NCBI RefSeq assembly: GCF_020382885.2
Contig: NC_058503.1
Location: 919,110 to 983,109 of the forward strand
From: Scatophagus argus
Lineage: Eukaryota; Chordata; Actinopteri; Scatophagidae
Reading direction: 5' to 3'
DNA: 64,000 nt
Part shown: positions 1 through 11,690 of the stretch, in pieces
How positions within the stretch are numbered: position 1 is the stretch's first letter
Layout: every line of letters begins with the position of its first letter
Made by a program: the position numbers and the translations under genes
Notes under the pieces: generated by a model
Databases searched by the model: none
What the model saw: only the letters and a program-made list of their open reading frames with translations
Told to the model about the DNA's origin: nothing

Positions 1-255
1 GGTTAGGAACGGTCAAATTTTTCTTAACTGTCGTAGCTGCGAGAAACAGGATTGAATAACTTTGGTTACTTGTGTATCAAAGGAAAGTTTGGAGTTGAAG
101 ATAACACCAAGGCTGCGGGCCTCAACACAAACATTTTTTGACAAGGTGCCAAGACAGGAGGACAGATGAGTAACATTACTGGAGTTGAGGATGGGAGGTG
201 TAATGATGATGATTTCTGATTTAGCATCGTTTAACCTCAGAAAGTTGCTGGACAT
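1..255 (-). pseudogene. LINE reverse-transcriptase fragment (L2/CR1-like), 3' part of RT domain
   Basis: An open minus-strand frame of about 80 residues reads like the region just after the catalytic YADD box of L2/CR1-type reverse transcriptases. It contains a 'LNDAKSEIII' segment, then 'LGVIFNSKLSFDTQV' and 'SCFSQLRQLRKI', which are recurrent in fish LINE ORF2 proteins. It is cut by the left edge of the window and has no intact element around it, so it is treated as a dead fragment. The family name is from memory; a repeat-library search would be needed to separate L2 from CR1 or Rex. Confidence 0.6.
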
Positions 256-513
256 TAAGTTTTTGATTTCTGTTAAGCAGGATAGGATATGTGTAATATG
301 TAAATGTTACAAATGTATTCTATCTGATAATACTACAGCTATCATGTGACATTGGAGGGTGGACTTCTGCACTGTTGGAAGGCTGGGTACTTGACATAAA
401 AAAGGAAAACCAGTGGAATGAAATGTGATCACATGTGAAAACAGTGTAAAATGTGAAATGTAAAACAATGCAGTTGAGCCCTTGAAAGGATAGTTTAAAA
501 ATTAACATTACAC

Positions 514-646
514 CAGAAATTATTGTGATGAGACTTCCATGATCCTGTTGCATTTTAAGAATATTCTCCTCAGGAACACCTCGATTCTGAAGAAATATCC
601 ACAGTCCATCATCTTGTGGGAGTGGGTTATTTGAGGATGTAGCCAT
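514..646 (-). CDS. Possible first coding exon of an unknown protein, SAM-like start
   Basis: On the minus strand an ATG (complement of 644-646) opens a frame beginning MATSSNNPLPQDDGLWIFLQ and continuing 'NRGVPEENILKMQQDH', then 'GSLITIIS'. The pattern 'LW-FL---GV-EENI-KM' resembles the N-terminal SAM-like domain of several uncharacterised fish proteins. The frame reaches a possible donor (GTGTAATG, complement of 506-513) just after 'TIIS', so the exon would be 133 nt. Any further exons lie outside the left edge. I do not know the gene. It could equally be a captured exon inside a transposon, or chance. Confidence 0.35.
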
Positions 647-1440
647 AGCTTGCGCTGTACAAATGTAGGAAAAGGGAAGAATCTATGAAAATCTTTGCTG
701 CACTAACAAATGTAAAGAAATGTATAAAAGTGCAATTACTTTAAATATCTCAAAGCTCTATTCACATATTTGATATGAAAGCTGAAATTTTAAATTATGT
801 TTAAAATAAAGGTTTCATACATTGACTGCATATGTACTTGATTATCATTTGGATGTCGACCCGCCTTACGCATGTGAATGTACTCATTCAAATCACCTAA
901 CAATAACTACTTTAGTAGTAGAGGGTTTTAGAGTCAATGCAGTAAGACTACCTCAGGTGATACTGCAAAGTACAGCCTAAAATCCATACTGTGGTCAGTA
1001 GTGTTTGTTTCCACAAATAGGTTTGTTAGTTTACTGTTCACCGTTTAGAAGGAAGTTCCACCAAATTAAGAGTTTGACAGTGTGGGGCGGCGTAGTACGT
1101 CATCAGTCTGCGCGCTAACACAAAAATACATGCAGCTAAGGAGATGTAAGCCGATAGATGTGTTTGTAGAGAGGCTTGAACCTAGCTACCTGGATTGTGC
1201 CAAGCGAAGACAGGTTGCTATGACTGTCGCTTGCTTTGTTTTGACATTTTTGCTGACACCGTTATACGTGTAATTAATAACTTGACTTACTTGAATTGAC
1301 TCAGTTGTACTGCAAAGCATTGAGCACTGTTGCGTCAGGCTGAAACTTATTTACTTATTTAAATATTTTTTCTCCGAAAAACAGCGCTTTTTTTCAGATA
1401 AATGCAATACGCTTCCGTAGGAACGACAGCCCTTTGTCTG
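647..1440. other. Intergenic stretch, nothing recognised
   Basis: AT-rich sequence without convincing coding potential. A 63-residue frame at 1,082-1,273 (+) has no recognisable motif, and I see no splice-bounded continuation. Confidence 0.4.
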
Positions 1441-1759
1441 GAACGATTTTATTGACGCTGTCTAAAATGCTCCGGAAGTGACCTTGTGAACTGCAGCGCT
1501 GCCACTTTTAAGTGTGCTCGTTGCGCTGCAGCTCTAAGCCACAGAAACAAACTGCAGCGGACGGAGATAGCCGACTTTAAATCACTGAACGTTAGCTGAT
1601 TAGATGTTATACGTTCACATTTATTGACGCACAGTTAGACACTTCAGTAAGCCACAGTGACACGTCAATTAGCTTGGCTAGCCGTGTTAGCTATCTAGCA
1701 TCCTTTCCCTGGCGTCACTTCCTACTTTTGCAACTCGCGCCCAGAGAGCAGCGAAACAG
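1441..1759 (+). promoter_or_regulatory. nup35: Probable nup35 promoter and 5' UTR with two ETS-type sites
   Basis: The 300 bases before the nup35 start codon are richer in GC and CpG than the flanks and lack an obvious TATA box. They contain CCGGAAGTG at 1472-1480 and, in reverse orientation, CACTTCCT at 1716-1723. Both are good ETS-family (GABPA-like) cores, common in housekeeping promoters. The promoter role is inferred from position and motifs; the transcription start was not determined. Confidence 0.45.
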
Positions 1760-4700
1760 ATGGAGTTACAAGGTAACTCGAGTTTTATTAAGTTTTAATC
1801 GGTTGATTTTGGCTTATTGTATTTTTCCGTTGTTATTTAAATGATTACCAGTCATCTGTCTGTTCTGAGTGTCCCTCCATCGTTAACATAGTTTTGTGTT
1901 TGTAAAAGGTAAAACTCAGTAAAAGGTCAGTCGGGTTATAATCTGGTTGTCATTTTTATGTTCTCACAGATTGACGGCAAATTAATTAAAGTAAGAATCT
2001 GACAGTATGTTAATGTCATTGTGCTGTGATTATTATGTGACTGATCCTGATCCAGATCCAGAGAATCCTCATCAGAAGCATAGGACAGCTTCTGAGTGCT
2101 GCACTCAGTTCTGCAGTCCGGATCAGACACAGCACTATCATATATGAACTTTTACCAGCACACGAATTGTCACTTGAAATTGACCTGAAACGCTCAGGTT
2201 ATGTTTCTCCTATAAAATCATTAAGTAAAATAAATTCCTAAAGATCTTTCAGAGCCCCACACTGTTGTCTAACAGCTTCAACCACAGTTTGAAGGAATTT
2301 CCAGAGTTCTCATACTTTTCCATTCATGGAAAAGTATGCCCAATGTAATAATAATAATAATAATATTAATCCATCCATCCATTTTCTGTTCTGCTTATCC
2401 ATCAGGGTTGGGGGGCACGGGAAAGGCACTAGAAAAACATGCTACACAGAAGGGCTCAGACCGGGATTCAAACTTGTAACCCTCTTGCTGTGAGGCGACA
2501 GCGCTAACCACTGTATCAGTACAACTCTCCCAAGTTGTTTTCTCATTCTAAATGTGTACAATGTGAACCTAAATGCAAAGCAGATACAATAGGCATCCTC
2601 TAGCTCACTAATGTTTGGATTAGGAAACTGAGTCATGATTTGGGGAAAATCCGTAAGTAAGAAAGTCTGTACAGGAGCTGCATCTGATTTGCTGCAGTTT
2701 ACATTTTTGTTAATGAAAGAGAGAGAAACATCAAGTTGGTGACCACTTGTCTTAAACCAGTTTAAAACAGTCTAGCTGTCCCTGATTTTCAGTGGGAACT
2801 GAACCAATGTCACTGGGCTCTCCCACCTCTCCCAAGCCGGGCTCTGGAGCTCAGTTTCTACCCGGCTTCTTGATGGGTGACCTTCCAGCTCCAGCTTCTC
2901 CCCAGCCACGCACCTTCAGTCTGGCTACGCCTATTATGGAGAGCACAGGTATGCAAAGAGGTCACCAGAGGTCTGTACACAAAGCAACTTCAACGTACTG
3001 CGGCTATTTACTCGTTACCTGGCTTCACAAAGCCTAACAACTGCAATCACACTACGCACCGAGACAATAAGTGTCAATCAAATAAGTTATCCCAGGCTTC
3101 CCCAATCTAACCAGGAGAGAATTCTCTTGAAAGATGTGGCGTTTGCAACACATGACCAGTCTTAAATACTCAAACGCCTGCTTGCAACAAAGCAGCCAAA
3201 AGCAAACTATAATATTAAGTTAAATACATACCCTAGGTTAAAAGCAAAATAGTTTCAGCTGCCAAATACAGGAAGAAGAGCTGTCAAAGAGTCATCAACT
3301 GTCAATGCAGAAATTAATTATATTATCACTTTTATCGCAAGTGACATCATAGTATTACTGTTCCTTCATTAAGGCACGTGTGGGCCTGATTATAATTACA
3401 ACTGAGTGTTCCGTTAAATTTATTTGTTGCTTAGGAATATTTTTATGATTTGTGTTTCACAGTTTTAGCCTTATTTTTTTCAGCTACAGCCCTGGTGATG
3501 TCATTTGAACCAAGTAGATAAGATAAGTCCTTGTGTTATAGCAGGGACCTTTGCAAATGAAAACATAATGCAAAGCATTTCTTTCGTAGAGACATGGCTT
3601 TAGTACTTCATTCAGTCTTTGTTGTAGGATATCAGGAAGAGAAAGCAAGATGAAATGGCTTTGACATTGTTTGCAGCCGACAGGGAAAAAACGTGAGCTG
3701 AAAAAGACAGGAGGGTGCTACTAAGCACAAGGACACCTCTGTCGATCCATGTACTGAGTTCCAGGATCATCTATGAATCATAATGACATTTTTCAAAAGA
3801 TTTGTTTGGTCTGTAGGCAGTGCCTTTATATATTTTGAGCAGCCCAAGTTATCATGGCGATGTATCCCTGTAACAAGTGAACCATTGTCATACCCTTTAA
3901 GTTACTTTGTTATCCTGCTTCATAACATAGGCCTCAGAAAGACACCCATCAGCAGATAAGCTGCTTTTTTTTTTTTTTTCTGTAAACGTATTGGTGTTTC
4001 TCGTCCTGGACTTCAGTAGGTGGGGGAGGCTCCGCCCCACAGCCTGTTGTTCCTACCCCCAAGGATAAGAGTGGAGCCCCACCTGTTCGCAGTATTCATG
4101 ACGACCGGGTTACTGTTACTGCAACCCCCCTCAACATGCACAGGCAGGTTAGTACACAGGCACTATCTGATTGATGGAGAGCAGCAGCCTGTCACATCAA
4201 CTGAAAGTAAAATATTTTCTAACATGTATTGAATCTCTCTCCCTCTCTATTTGTCTTCAGTGTTTTCCAGTTATGCAGTCTCCCTTGTCTGCACGTGGGG
4301 CCTCAACTCCAGGAACAGGTAAACCCTATCTATTATCTCATGATGCTTTCCAATTAGAGCAGGTCTAGACCAAACTCTTTAATTAAATTTTGTAATACAG
4401 AGAACCCCTTGGAGCAGACCCAGACTCTAGGTGGGTGACCGTCTGCCTTGACCAGTTGGATTGAGATAGAGAGAGAGAGAGAGAAAGCGCAAGGGAGAGA
4501 GATGGAGATGGAGAGGGAAAGGGGGGGTGAAAAAATTAGCAGACAAACAGATGCGTAGAAACAGCAATAAAAGCAGAAGTATTAGAACTATAGATAATGG
4601 TAATGATGAAGTATACAGAAGGTACTATGGTGATTATGATAACAATAGTAGTAACAATAATAATGGTAGTAGCTGTAGTCACAGTAGTAATAGAATTAAA

Positions 4701-7700
4701 ATAAATTATGACTAAACAGTAGTAATCGTAGTAGGTAGCAGTCTTTGAAATATTCGATATGTGTGGGTTAAAGGACGTCCTGGTCAAAGATAACTCCTAA
4801 ATTTCTTACAGTGAAGCTTGAGGCCACGGCTAAGCCATCTAGCATTGCAATATCACTGTATAATTTGTTTCTAAGGTGTTCGGGGCCCAGAACAATATCT
4901 TTTGTTTTGTCTGAATGTAGAAGTAAAAAATTGCAAGTCATCCAGGTTTTTATGTCTTTAAGACATGCCTGAAGTTTGACTAGCTGATTTGTTTCATCTG
5001 GTTTCATTGACAAGTACAATTGTGCATAGCAATGAAAATGTATGGAGTGTTTGGGAGCATATAAGGGGTGAATAGTATTGGCCCGAGGACAGAACCTTGG
5101 GGAACTCCGTGACTAACTTTGAGTGTGGACGATGTATCATTAACATGAACAAATTGAGATCGATCTGATAAATAATAACACTCACTGTGAGCCTGGAATA
5201 TATTACAAAACAAGCATAGGCATGCAAAGGCCACATATATTAGCAGTGAGATGACCATTTAGGAAGACACATAAGTGAAATTCTTATCTGGTGCCACTAT
5301 TAACAGGACTAAGTCACCATTTCAAAAACGTAAGGTTAGAGAAGCATCATAGTTTTGGTTAAAATGTCTACTTTGTCTAAATTGTCTACTTAGTCAATTT
5401 CCGTTATTATGGTTTAACAAAACCAACACTGACTGTCAGTCGGGAATAGTAAACAATAGTAAACAATATTTTCTTCATTCCTTCCTCTGTGTTATCTGAC
5501 CTCCTCCTTAGCTCCAAATAGACAAGAGTCACAATTCCTATAGCCTCTAGAGGTCTTGTCACTTAAACGTATGCAAGTATTGTTTTTGGGCACTTACTAA
5601 AGTGACTGATGTCTCAAATATGTCACCTGTAGCTAATTAGCACTTATGCGCAGAAATAAAAATTTTAGCTGTTTCCTGATTATGTGCTCACTGCAGATGT
5701 TGTCTTTGTTCAGCCAAAGATTTGTAAGTAACAACACGTCACTGTGCAACAAAGAGTGGTCTCTGACTTTTCTTGGTAAACAATACCAACAGAGTGGGGT
5801 GTCTTTTCTATAGAAATGATCTTTCTGAATGCATCACTTAAATTTCACTTTCCTCCCACCTCTCTGTAGCATACGTCTAGCATTATGTTTTAGCACTGCT
5901 AAAAAGTTCATACTAGATTCAAAATCCAGGATTCAGATTCAGAATCCATCCCAACTTCTGAATTGCGTGAGAATCAAACAGTTGGCTGATTTTACAGTAA
6001 AGAGGAAAGAGAGAATGGGACTAAAGTACACAGTCAGCTCCGGAGAGCTGCTCAGTGGGAGTTGGTCTCCTTCACTCTCTGCTCCATTCTGTTCATCTCC
6101 TACAGCAGGGTGGTCCTCCCGCAGCGACCAAATGTCAAAAAGTCACTGTGGGTAAAGTTGAAAGTGAAATAAATATTGACCACTTTACTCGCCTCCTAGC
6201 AACACATGACAGTGAAGACATTTGATACAGCGTCTCTTTTAATGGCTAATACCTATTCAGCTTTAGAATAATGTATATCCAAAATGTTTTGGTTTGTAAT
6301 GAAAGCAGCAAAAGCATACTCCCGTATTTACCTTTCTTTACCTCTGCCTGTCTGCCTATCTCTGTCTTCAGGTATGCAGCAGGTGTGCCTGTCTCCTGCT
6401 CAGATGGATCCTTTCTATAGTCAGGGAGAGTCTCTGTCATCTGATGATCAATTGGACCAGACCTGGGTCACTGTGTTTGGGTATTTTTTTCACAAAATAT
6501 ACTAATAACACAGCTACATATACTGTGAACATGTAGACATGAAGTTTGTGTGTCTGTGTGTGTGTGTGTTTGTTAGTTTTCCTCCAGCTTCAGCCTCCTA
6601 CATTCTGCTGCAGTTTGCTCAGTATGGAAACATCCTCAAACATACGGTGAGAAACACAAAAAGTAAATGCCGACCCTTCCAGTTATAAAATGGATCTTAT
6701 TTTATTCTAAAATTATATTGGTGTTTAAAAGCGAAGTATGAAATTTGCAAAATACAGTAGAAATTATTTATAGGATAAAAATGATGACATGGTGACATTT
6801 TATACCCAAACATCCAGCGTTTCCCACAGACAAGTTTAGGCCCGATAAAATGGCACTGTTTTTAGTCTTTTTTTCTTCAGTGTACTTCGTGTCAAACCAT
6901 TCACTAATGTCCCTCGTCCACTTAAGTACAATGTGAAACATAAATGGTCTTCAGTTTTTTTATTGTATAAACTTAACTTACAGTCTCTTGCCTGTTTGAG
7001 AATATCAGACAAGGCAGAGGCAGAGTGGTCTGCTGTGTTGTTATTAACTATGTGTCTCCAACAGTATTTGCACTCCTCTGTCTACCAACACTTGTCCCCT
7101 GAATGTAAATTTATACCTATATTGTCAAAAGGCAAAAGCACAATGACTCTACATAAATACAATACATAAATACGACTATCAGCAGGATGGTTCTCCCTTG
7201 CAAGCCAGGTCCTGCTCAAGGTTTCTTCCTGTTAAAAGGGAGTTTTTCCTTGCCACTGTCTGCTTGCTCAGGGGTTCAGGCTCTGTAAAGCATCTAGAGA
7301 CAATTTTGATTGTATAAGGTGCTATATAAATAAATAAATTGAATTGAAATAATTAGTTTAATATCTAACAAGTATTTATGGTTCCAACTCCTGAGGGTAG
7401 CAACTTTTAAACCAGTGATTGTCAAAGTGGGGTGGGGTCCATAGTCTTCGAATTTGTGTCAGTTTAGAAATCCTTGATGTGAAGAAGTTTAAAAACTACT
7501 GGTTTAAAAGGCTAGCCAATAAAAATTATACACATCTGTTGTGTTGGCTGTGTTTTGACATAGAACAAAATTTATTTATGATTTACTGACAGATGGCATC
7601 TCCTGGTAACTGGATGCACCTTCAGTATCAGTCCAGACTTCAGGCCAGAAAAGCATTGTCTAAAGATGGAAAAGTGTTTGGTGACGCCATCATGGTGGGA

Positions 7701-8202
7701 GTCAAACCCTGCATAGACAAGGTCAGTACATGATTTCACCCACATACATGTCTATCTGTTTTATTGTCCATCTATTGTCCTCTCTGCCATATAATTGGCT
7801 GTCCACATCAGGTGAGATTTAGCCCAGTTTGAAGCCTGAACTTGCACTTGAACTGAACTTAGCAATTTGGGTTTTTTTTTGTCTCTCTGTCTCAGAGTGT
7901 GATGGACAGCAGTATGGCCATCTCTTCTCCCCTGTCCTCCTCTTCTGTCCTCCCATCCACTCCTCGCTCAGCCATCAGACCTCTCAGCGCCACTTGCACA
8001 AACTCTGGCAGCGACTACCAGGTGACTGCTAACTTCAGGATTCACTTTGGGATTTGGGATTACTTGAAAATCTGAACTGTGCATTTATTTGACTGAGGAA
8101 ATAAATACATGTATCTGTCTTTAGGTGGTAGCAGACAGACAGACACCCAGGAAGGACGACAGTTTTGTTTCCAAGGCAATGGAGTACATGTTTGGCTGGT
8201 GA
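1760..8202 (+). CDS. nup35: Nucleoporin NUP35 (Nup53), complete, nine coding exons
   Basis: Component of the inner ring of the nuclear pore complex, where the family binds NDC1, NUP93, NUP155 and NUP205. Coding exons: 1760-1772, 2793-2948, 4020-4147, 4261-4318, 6372-6480, 6577-6646, 7593-7721, 7896-8021, 8125-8202. They sum to 867 nt (288 aa), all junctions are GT/AG and phases are consistent. The first exon gives only four codons before the family signature '[14 protein letters not shown]' and '[13 protein letters not shown]'. '[13 protein letters not shown]' precedes the RRM-like MPPN domain (about residues 140-222, '[19 protein letters not shown]' to 'GVKPCIDK'). The protein ends '[10 protein letters not shown]', the conserved C-terminal membrane-binding helix. 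It is about 40 residues shorter than human NUP35, mainly in the low-complexity N-terminal half. Introns hold LINE and SINE-like debris. The stop is TGA at 8200-8202. Confidence 0.93.
2371..2516 (-). repeat. High-copy teleost interspersed repeat (short, internally deleted copy)
   Basis: Starts with a CCATCCATCC run followed by 'attttctgttctgcttatcc' and ends with 'gggattcaaac' and a 'gcgctaaccactgta' tail. The same start and end flank a fuller copy at 36,833-37,168, so this is a member of that family with its centre missing. It lies in nup35 intron 1. Confidence 0.6.
4330..5260 (-). pseudogene. L2-like LINE, 3' end of RT ORF plus 3' UTR, in nup35 intron 4
   Basis: On the minus strand 5,258 down to 4,768 reads as two overlapping frames: '[18 protein letters not shown]', then '[19 protein letters not shown]', '[19 protein letters not shown]' and '[10 protein letters not shown]'. 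These are the standard blocks around and after the RT active site. A frameshift lies near the YADD position. From 4,768 down to 4,330 follow the LINE 3' UTR trinucleotide-rich tract (AGTAGTAAC-type) and a tail. A similar tract is seen at 51,930-52,020. It is antisense to nup35 and inactive. Confidence 0.7.
4464..4525 (+). repeat. (GA)n microsatellite
   Basis: Purine-only run of GAGAGA with interruptions, embedded in the LINE tail of nup35 intron 4. Confidence 0.8.
7185..7350 (+). repeat. LINE/SINE 3' tail ('cctgttaaaagggagttttt' family)
   Basis: Matches 57,985-58,160 almost base for base: 'caggtcctgctcaaggtttc', 'ccttgccactgtctgcttgc', 'gcatctagagacaattttga', 'ggtgctatataaataaa'. This is the common 3' end of fish L2-type LINEs and dependent SINEs, ending in an AATTGAATTGAA-like simple tail. 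It lies in nup35 intron 6. Confidence 0.75.
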
Positions 8203-8363
8203 CATTATGCAGTGCAGCCTTGTAGGAGAGAGGGGAATCAATGGACAGATGGATGAACTAATTCATTGCAGTGCATATGTATGCGTGCGCAAGCATGAGG
8301 TGGAAGGTCTTTATGTCTTTCCCTTTCTTCTTTTATAATAGTATTTTTAAATGTTTTTGATTC

Positions 8364-8369
8364 AATAAA
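8364..8369 (+). terminator. nup35: nup35 polyadenylation signal AATAAA
   Basis: Canonical AATAAA 162 nt downstream of the nup35 stop codon, followed by a T/G-rich stretch. This implies a short 3' UTR of about 180 nt. Confidence 0.6.
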
Positions 8370-8894
8370 GGTTTTCTCTGGTTTGAATTCAGTAATGTGC
8401 AATTGTTGACCATACAAAGTTAAGTGACATCTTGGCATGCATGTTGCGAAGATTAGCAGGTATATCTAAATTGGCGTATGATGAAGCAGTGAAGTGCACA
8501 GTGACATTCCCTAACCATCCCCTTAGTAATCCACACCAACAAATGAAGGAGATGATACTTACTAAGCTGTATTATTGTTTCTTTGTCAATCTTTTCATTT
8601 CTGTTGTAGAGATACACATTGTACACATTCTGCTCTTGAAACAAAATTGCACCAATAACAGAGCCTATTGCAACCTGAATTAATACAAAGTTTCTACTGC
8701 TCGCTATTTTATAATCAGTTTTTTTAAATAAAACTTACCGTTGTCATCCAAGTTATTCAGTGGCGACTAAAATTTAGCAAGCGCAATTATGTTTAAACCC
8801 AGTGCAATTCAACCACAGTTTTTGAATGTTTGGGACAGAAACAATAAACAAAATGAGACCTCATAATGAAACAGATACCTCTCATTTAACAACC

Positions 8895-9180
8895 ACGATG
8901 ATTCTGTGGTTAGTGCTGTTGCAAAAAGGAGGAGGGAGTTTGTGTGTGGAGTTTGCATGTACTCCCTGCACCCGTGTGGGCTTTTGCCAGCTAATCTGGC
9001 TTCCTCCCACAGTCCCAAAATCAAATACATTAGGTTAATTGGCTGTCTGTGAGTGTGTGGGATTCTCTGTTTTTCTGTGTCAGCCCTGTGATTGACTGGT
9101 GAGCAGTCCAAGTTAGTCCTAGCCTGCCTCTCCCCTGTTGTCAGCTGGGTTAGGCTCCAGCACCTCCATGACTGTGACAG
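8895..9180 (+). repeat. High-copy teleost interspersed repeat, reverse-complement copy
   Basis: Reads 'gtggagtttgcatgtactcc', 'tggcttcctcccacagtccc', 'attaggttaattggctgtct', 'cagccctgtgattgactgg', 'gggttaggctcc'. Each block is the complement of a block in the 36,833-37,168 copy, in reversed order. It contains no ORF. Confidence 0.75.
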
Positions 9181-9514
9181 CTGACTGTGACGTCTTTATA
9201 TTTGTTCAGTCCTGTTTTGTGAGGCGGAGATGACACAAAGGTGATGCCAGAGGCCAAGATCTAGTGAGCGTAAGATGGTGATGATGAAGATAGGGACCAT
9301 CCCTATCTTAGTCAGCTGTTCAGCTATTGTTTCAGCTCTCTCTGCACAAAAGCCACCTGTTGGTACTCATGTTGTACTCATGCGTCTTGGCTCTTCGGGA
9401 AAGGAACAAGGAAAAAAAAACAAAAAACTTGTCTCAGCATTTCTCAATGCCTCCTCTCAGTTACACCACTAGAGAGCGCTCTTGGGTCATAATAACTGAG
9501 GAGTAGTTATTCTA

Positions 9515-9960
9515 ATCTTGTCACGTCTGTTTGATGAGTGTTTGAGGAGGAGGATTAGAGCCAAGCTATCCTCTTTGTTGGACAACAACTCCCACCCCAT
9601 GCATGAGGCTCGTGACACTGGGCAGCTTTTCCGGTGGCAGGCTGCTTCACCCTAAGCGTGTGAAGGAGCGTTACCGCAGGTCCTTCCTTCTGGTTGCTGT
9701 GAGAGTGTACGACCAGCACTGCTCCTGGAAGACATCATGCACACCACCACCTACTGAACAACAATAAATCATCGTGAAATAATCTCCTATGTGCAATTTC
9801 ATGTAAATAGACCTGTAATAATTTCACTTACTCTTGTATTTTTATTTATCCGTACCTTTATATTTCTATATCTGTTATTTTTATGTATCTATATCTTTAT
9901 TTTCTGTCCCTGTGGTGTTGTGACAATTGCAAATTCCCCCTCCATGGGAGACTGCTAAAG
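9515..9960 (+). pseudogene. Non-LTR retrotransposon 3' end (C-terminus of RT ORF)
   Basis: Two frames joined by a frameshift near 9,628 read 'RLFDECLRRRIRAKLSSLL', 'DNNSHPMHEA', then 'GRLLHPKRVKERYRRSF' and 'VAVRVYDQHCSWKTSCT'. This is the usual C-terminal end of fish LINE ORF2 proteins (a cysteine-containing tail after a basic 'RYRRSF' stretch). It is followed by an AT-rich 3' UTR. It is truncated at the 5' end and frame-broken. I cannot fix the family; Rex1-like or L1/Tx1-like are candidates. Confidence 0.6.
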
Positions 9961-11690
9961 GTTTATCTTATCTCATTTTATGTTCTTTTACTCAGTTGGA
10001 GCATAGAATGGCAAGCAAGTGCAAGATATATTTTTGTCCAGCAGATGGGGCCACAAGCCCACCACACAAAAAGTCCATTAATACTTTAGTAATATTAATA
10101 CATTGGTAATATTTAAAACGTGATTACAAAGATATTCAAGTTCAAGTATTTCTAAAAGCAAAGCCTGATAAACATATACTTATTTAAATGCAATGGATAA
10201 TAAATGTTAGAGGCTTACATAATTGTTACCCATCTCACACCCATTGTAACAAGTTAAGCAACATTTTTTGAGTAGGCAGGGGCACCTTGGTGTTTGTTCT
10301 GACTATATGAAAGAAACACTCTTCTGACTCACCGGACAGATAGGTGCAAACATAAACATGGATGTGACTGTCTAACCTGGCAAAGCGGCTCAGACGGATC
10401 TAATGAAAAGTCAAAAACTTCAGAGTGATTTACATTACAGAGTGAATGCTCTTTCTGTCTTGTAAATATTTTGACATTATCTCAGCCATGTAATCAGAGG
10501 ACACAATTAAATTTACCTGAGAAGTGGCATCTTGAAGATAGAGCAGAGGTTTTCAAAGTTATTTAGCTATTTTTTTTTATATTTTATATTATTTTAATTT
10601 AGTGTTTTTCTGTATTTAGTGTACTCTGAAGTTACATAAAGCAGCAATATTAAGCTATTTTAAGTTCTAAGATCTGTTGAGTGTCTGTTGGGTCAAATGA
10701 CATAATCATGATCACGCAAGCATCCAGGAACTGAACAAAGCAATTTAACGAGAAAGGCTAACGTGGTGGTATTTTTCCAGCTGCGGGGACGTGCACCGTG
10801 TCAGACTTTTCAAACCCTGGAGATAGAGCAAGCGGGTGTTTCCTAGGATGGAGCCTCACTTATTGTCTGTCATTTCAGAAACATCTCATAAGTTGACCTG
10901 CTTCCTCATGGTCAGTTACTACTGGTGTACCTTTTCCCCTTAACATAGCCTCTTAAGCCCTCTCTCTACTGGTACAACATATGCAGGGGATATGCACGCA
11001 CAACTGGCAGAGAACAGAAAGAGAGGGGGGCTGTGAGTGAAAAAGACAGGGATAAGCTTTGGTTGACCATCCTGAGCTAACAAAGGCCACATGCAACCAT
11101 ATGACTAGGGGACACTCAGCCATGCCAGATGTCTTATGTCCACCTTTGTACTTGGTGAAACAGTCGATGTTTTAATATATGTGTTTATTTGAAGTCCTTT
11201 CACATTCTCTTTCCAGGTCATGTCTCTCAAATGGAAGTTGTTGTCTTTTCGATTCCATATTCTTAATATGTTTCCACTTAATTTGTTTAATTTATGTCAT
11301 TGTTAGACATAATCCTAGAACTGTTATTTAAGTCTACGCTGTGTATATAGCACCGTTTGTCCAGGACGAGGTATCTCTCCTCAATTGCTCCTCCAAGTTC
11401 CTGAAAAGGTTTATCGGGTTAGGTTATCTGATAGGCGTCTTGATATAGGCCTCGGGTAATGTTCCGCTTATGTATGCCAAAACACCCCTTCCTTGTGTAA
11501 GAACATCGCATATATGTTCCAGGGGTTTAAGCTCAAATAGAGACACTTTAAAGCATTTTTTATAATCACTTGTTTAATTGCATCACAGAGGGACGCCAGC
11601 CATAAAAAAAAACCTTTCTTGCCTTTGCAGTCATTTTTTTCAAGTGGTGATCGTACCAATCCGAGAGGAAAAGAAACATCGCGATATTTG
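9961..11690. other. Intergenic between nup35 repeats and ddx3x promoter
   Basis: AT-rich, with scattered short repeats. No coding exon or RNA gene is recognised on either strand. Confidence 0.4.

Noticed and set aside
1082-1273. 63-residue plus-strand frame with a hydrophobic end
   Set aside because: No homology recalled, weak start context and no splice links; chance frame likely.
5829-6155. 108-residue plus-strand frame in nup35 intron 4
   Set aside because: No match to NUP35 or other families; nup35 phases close without it.
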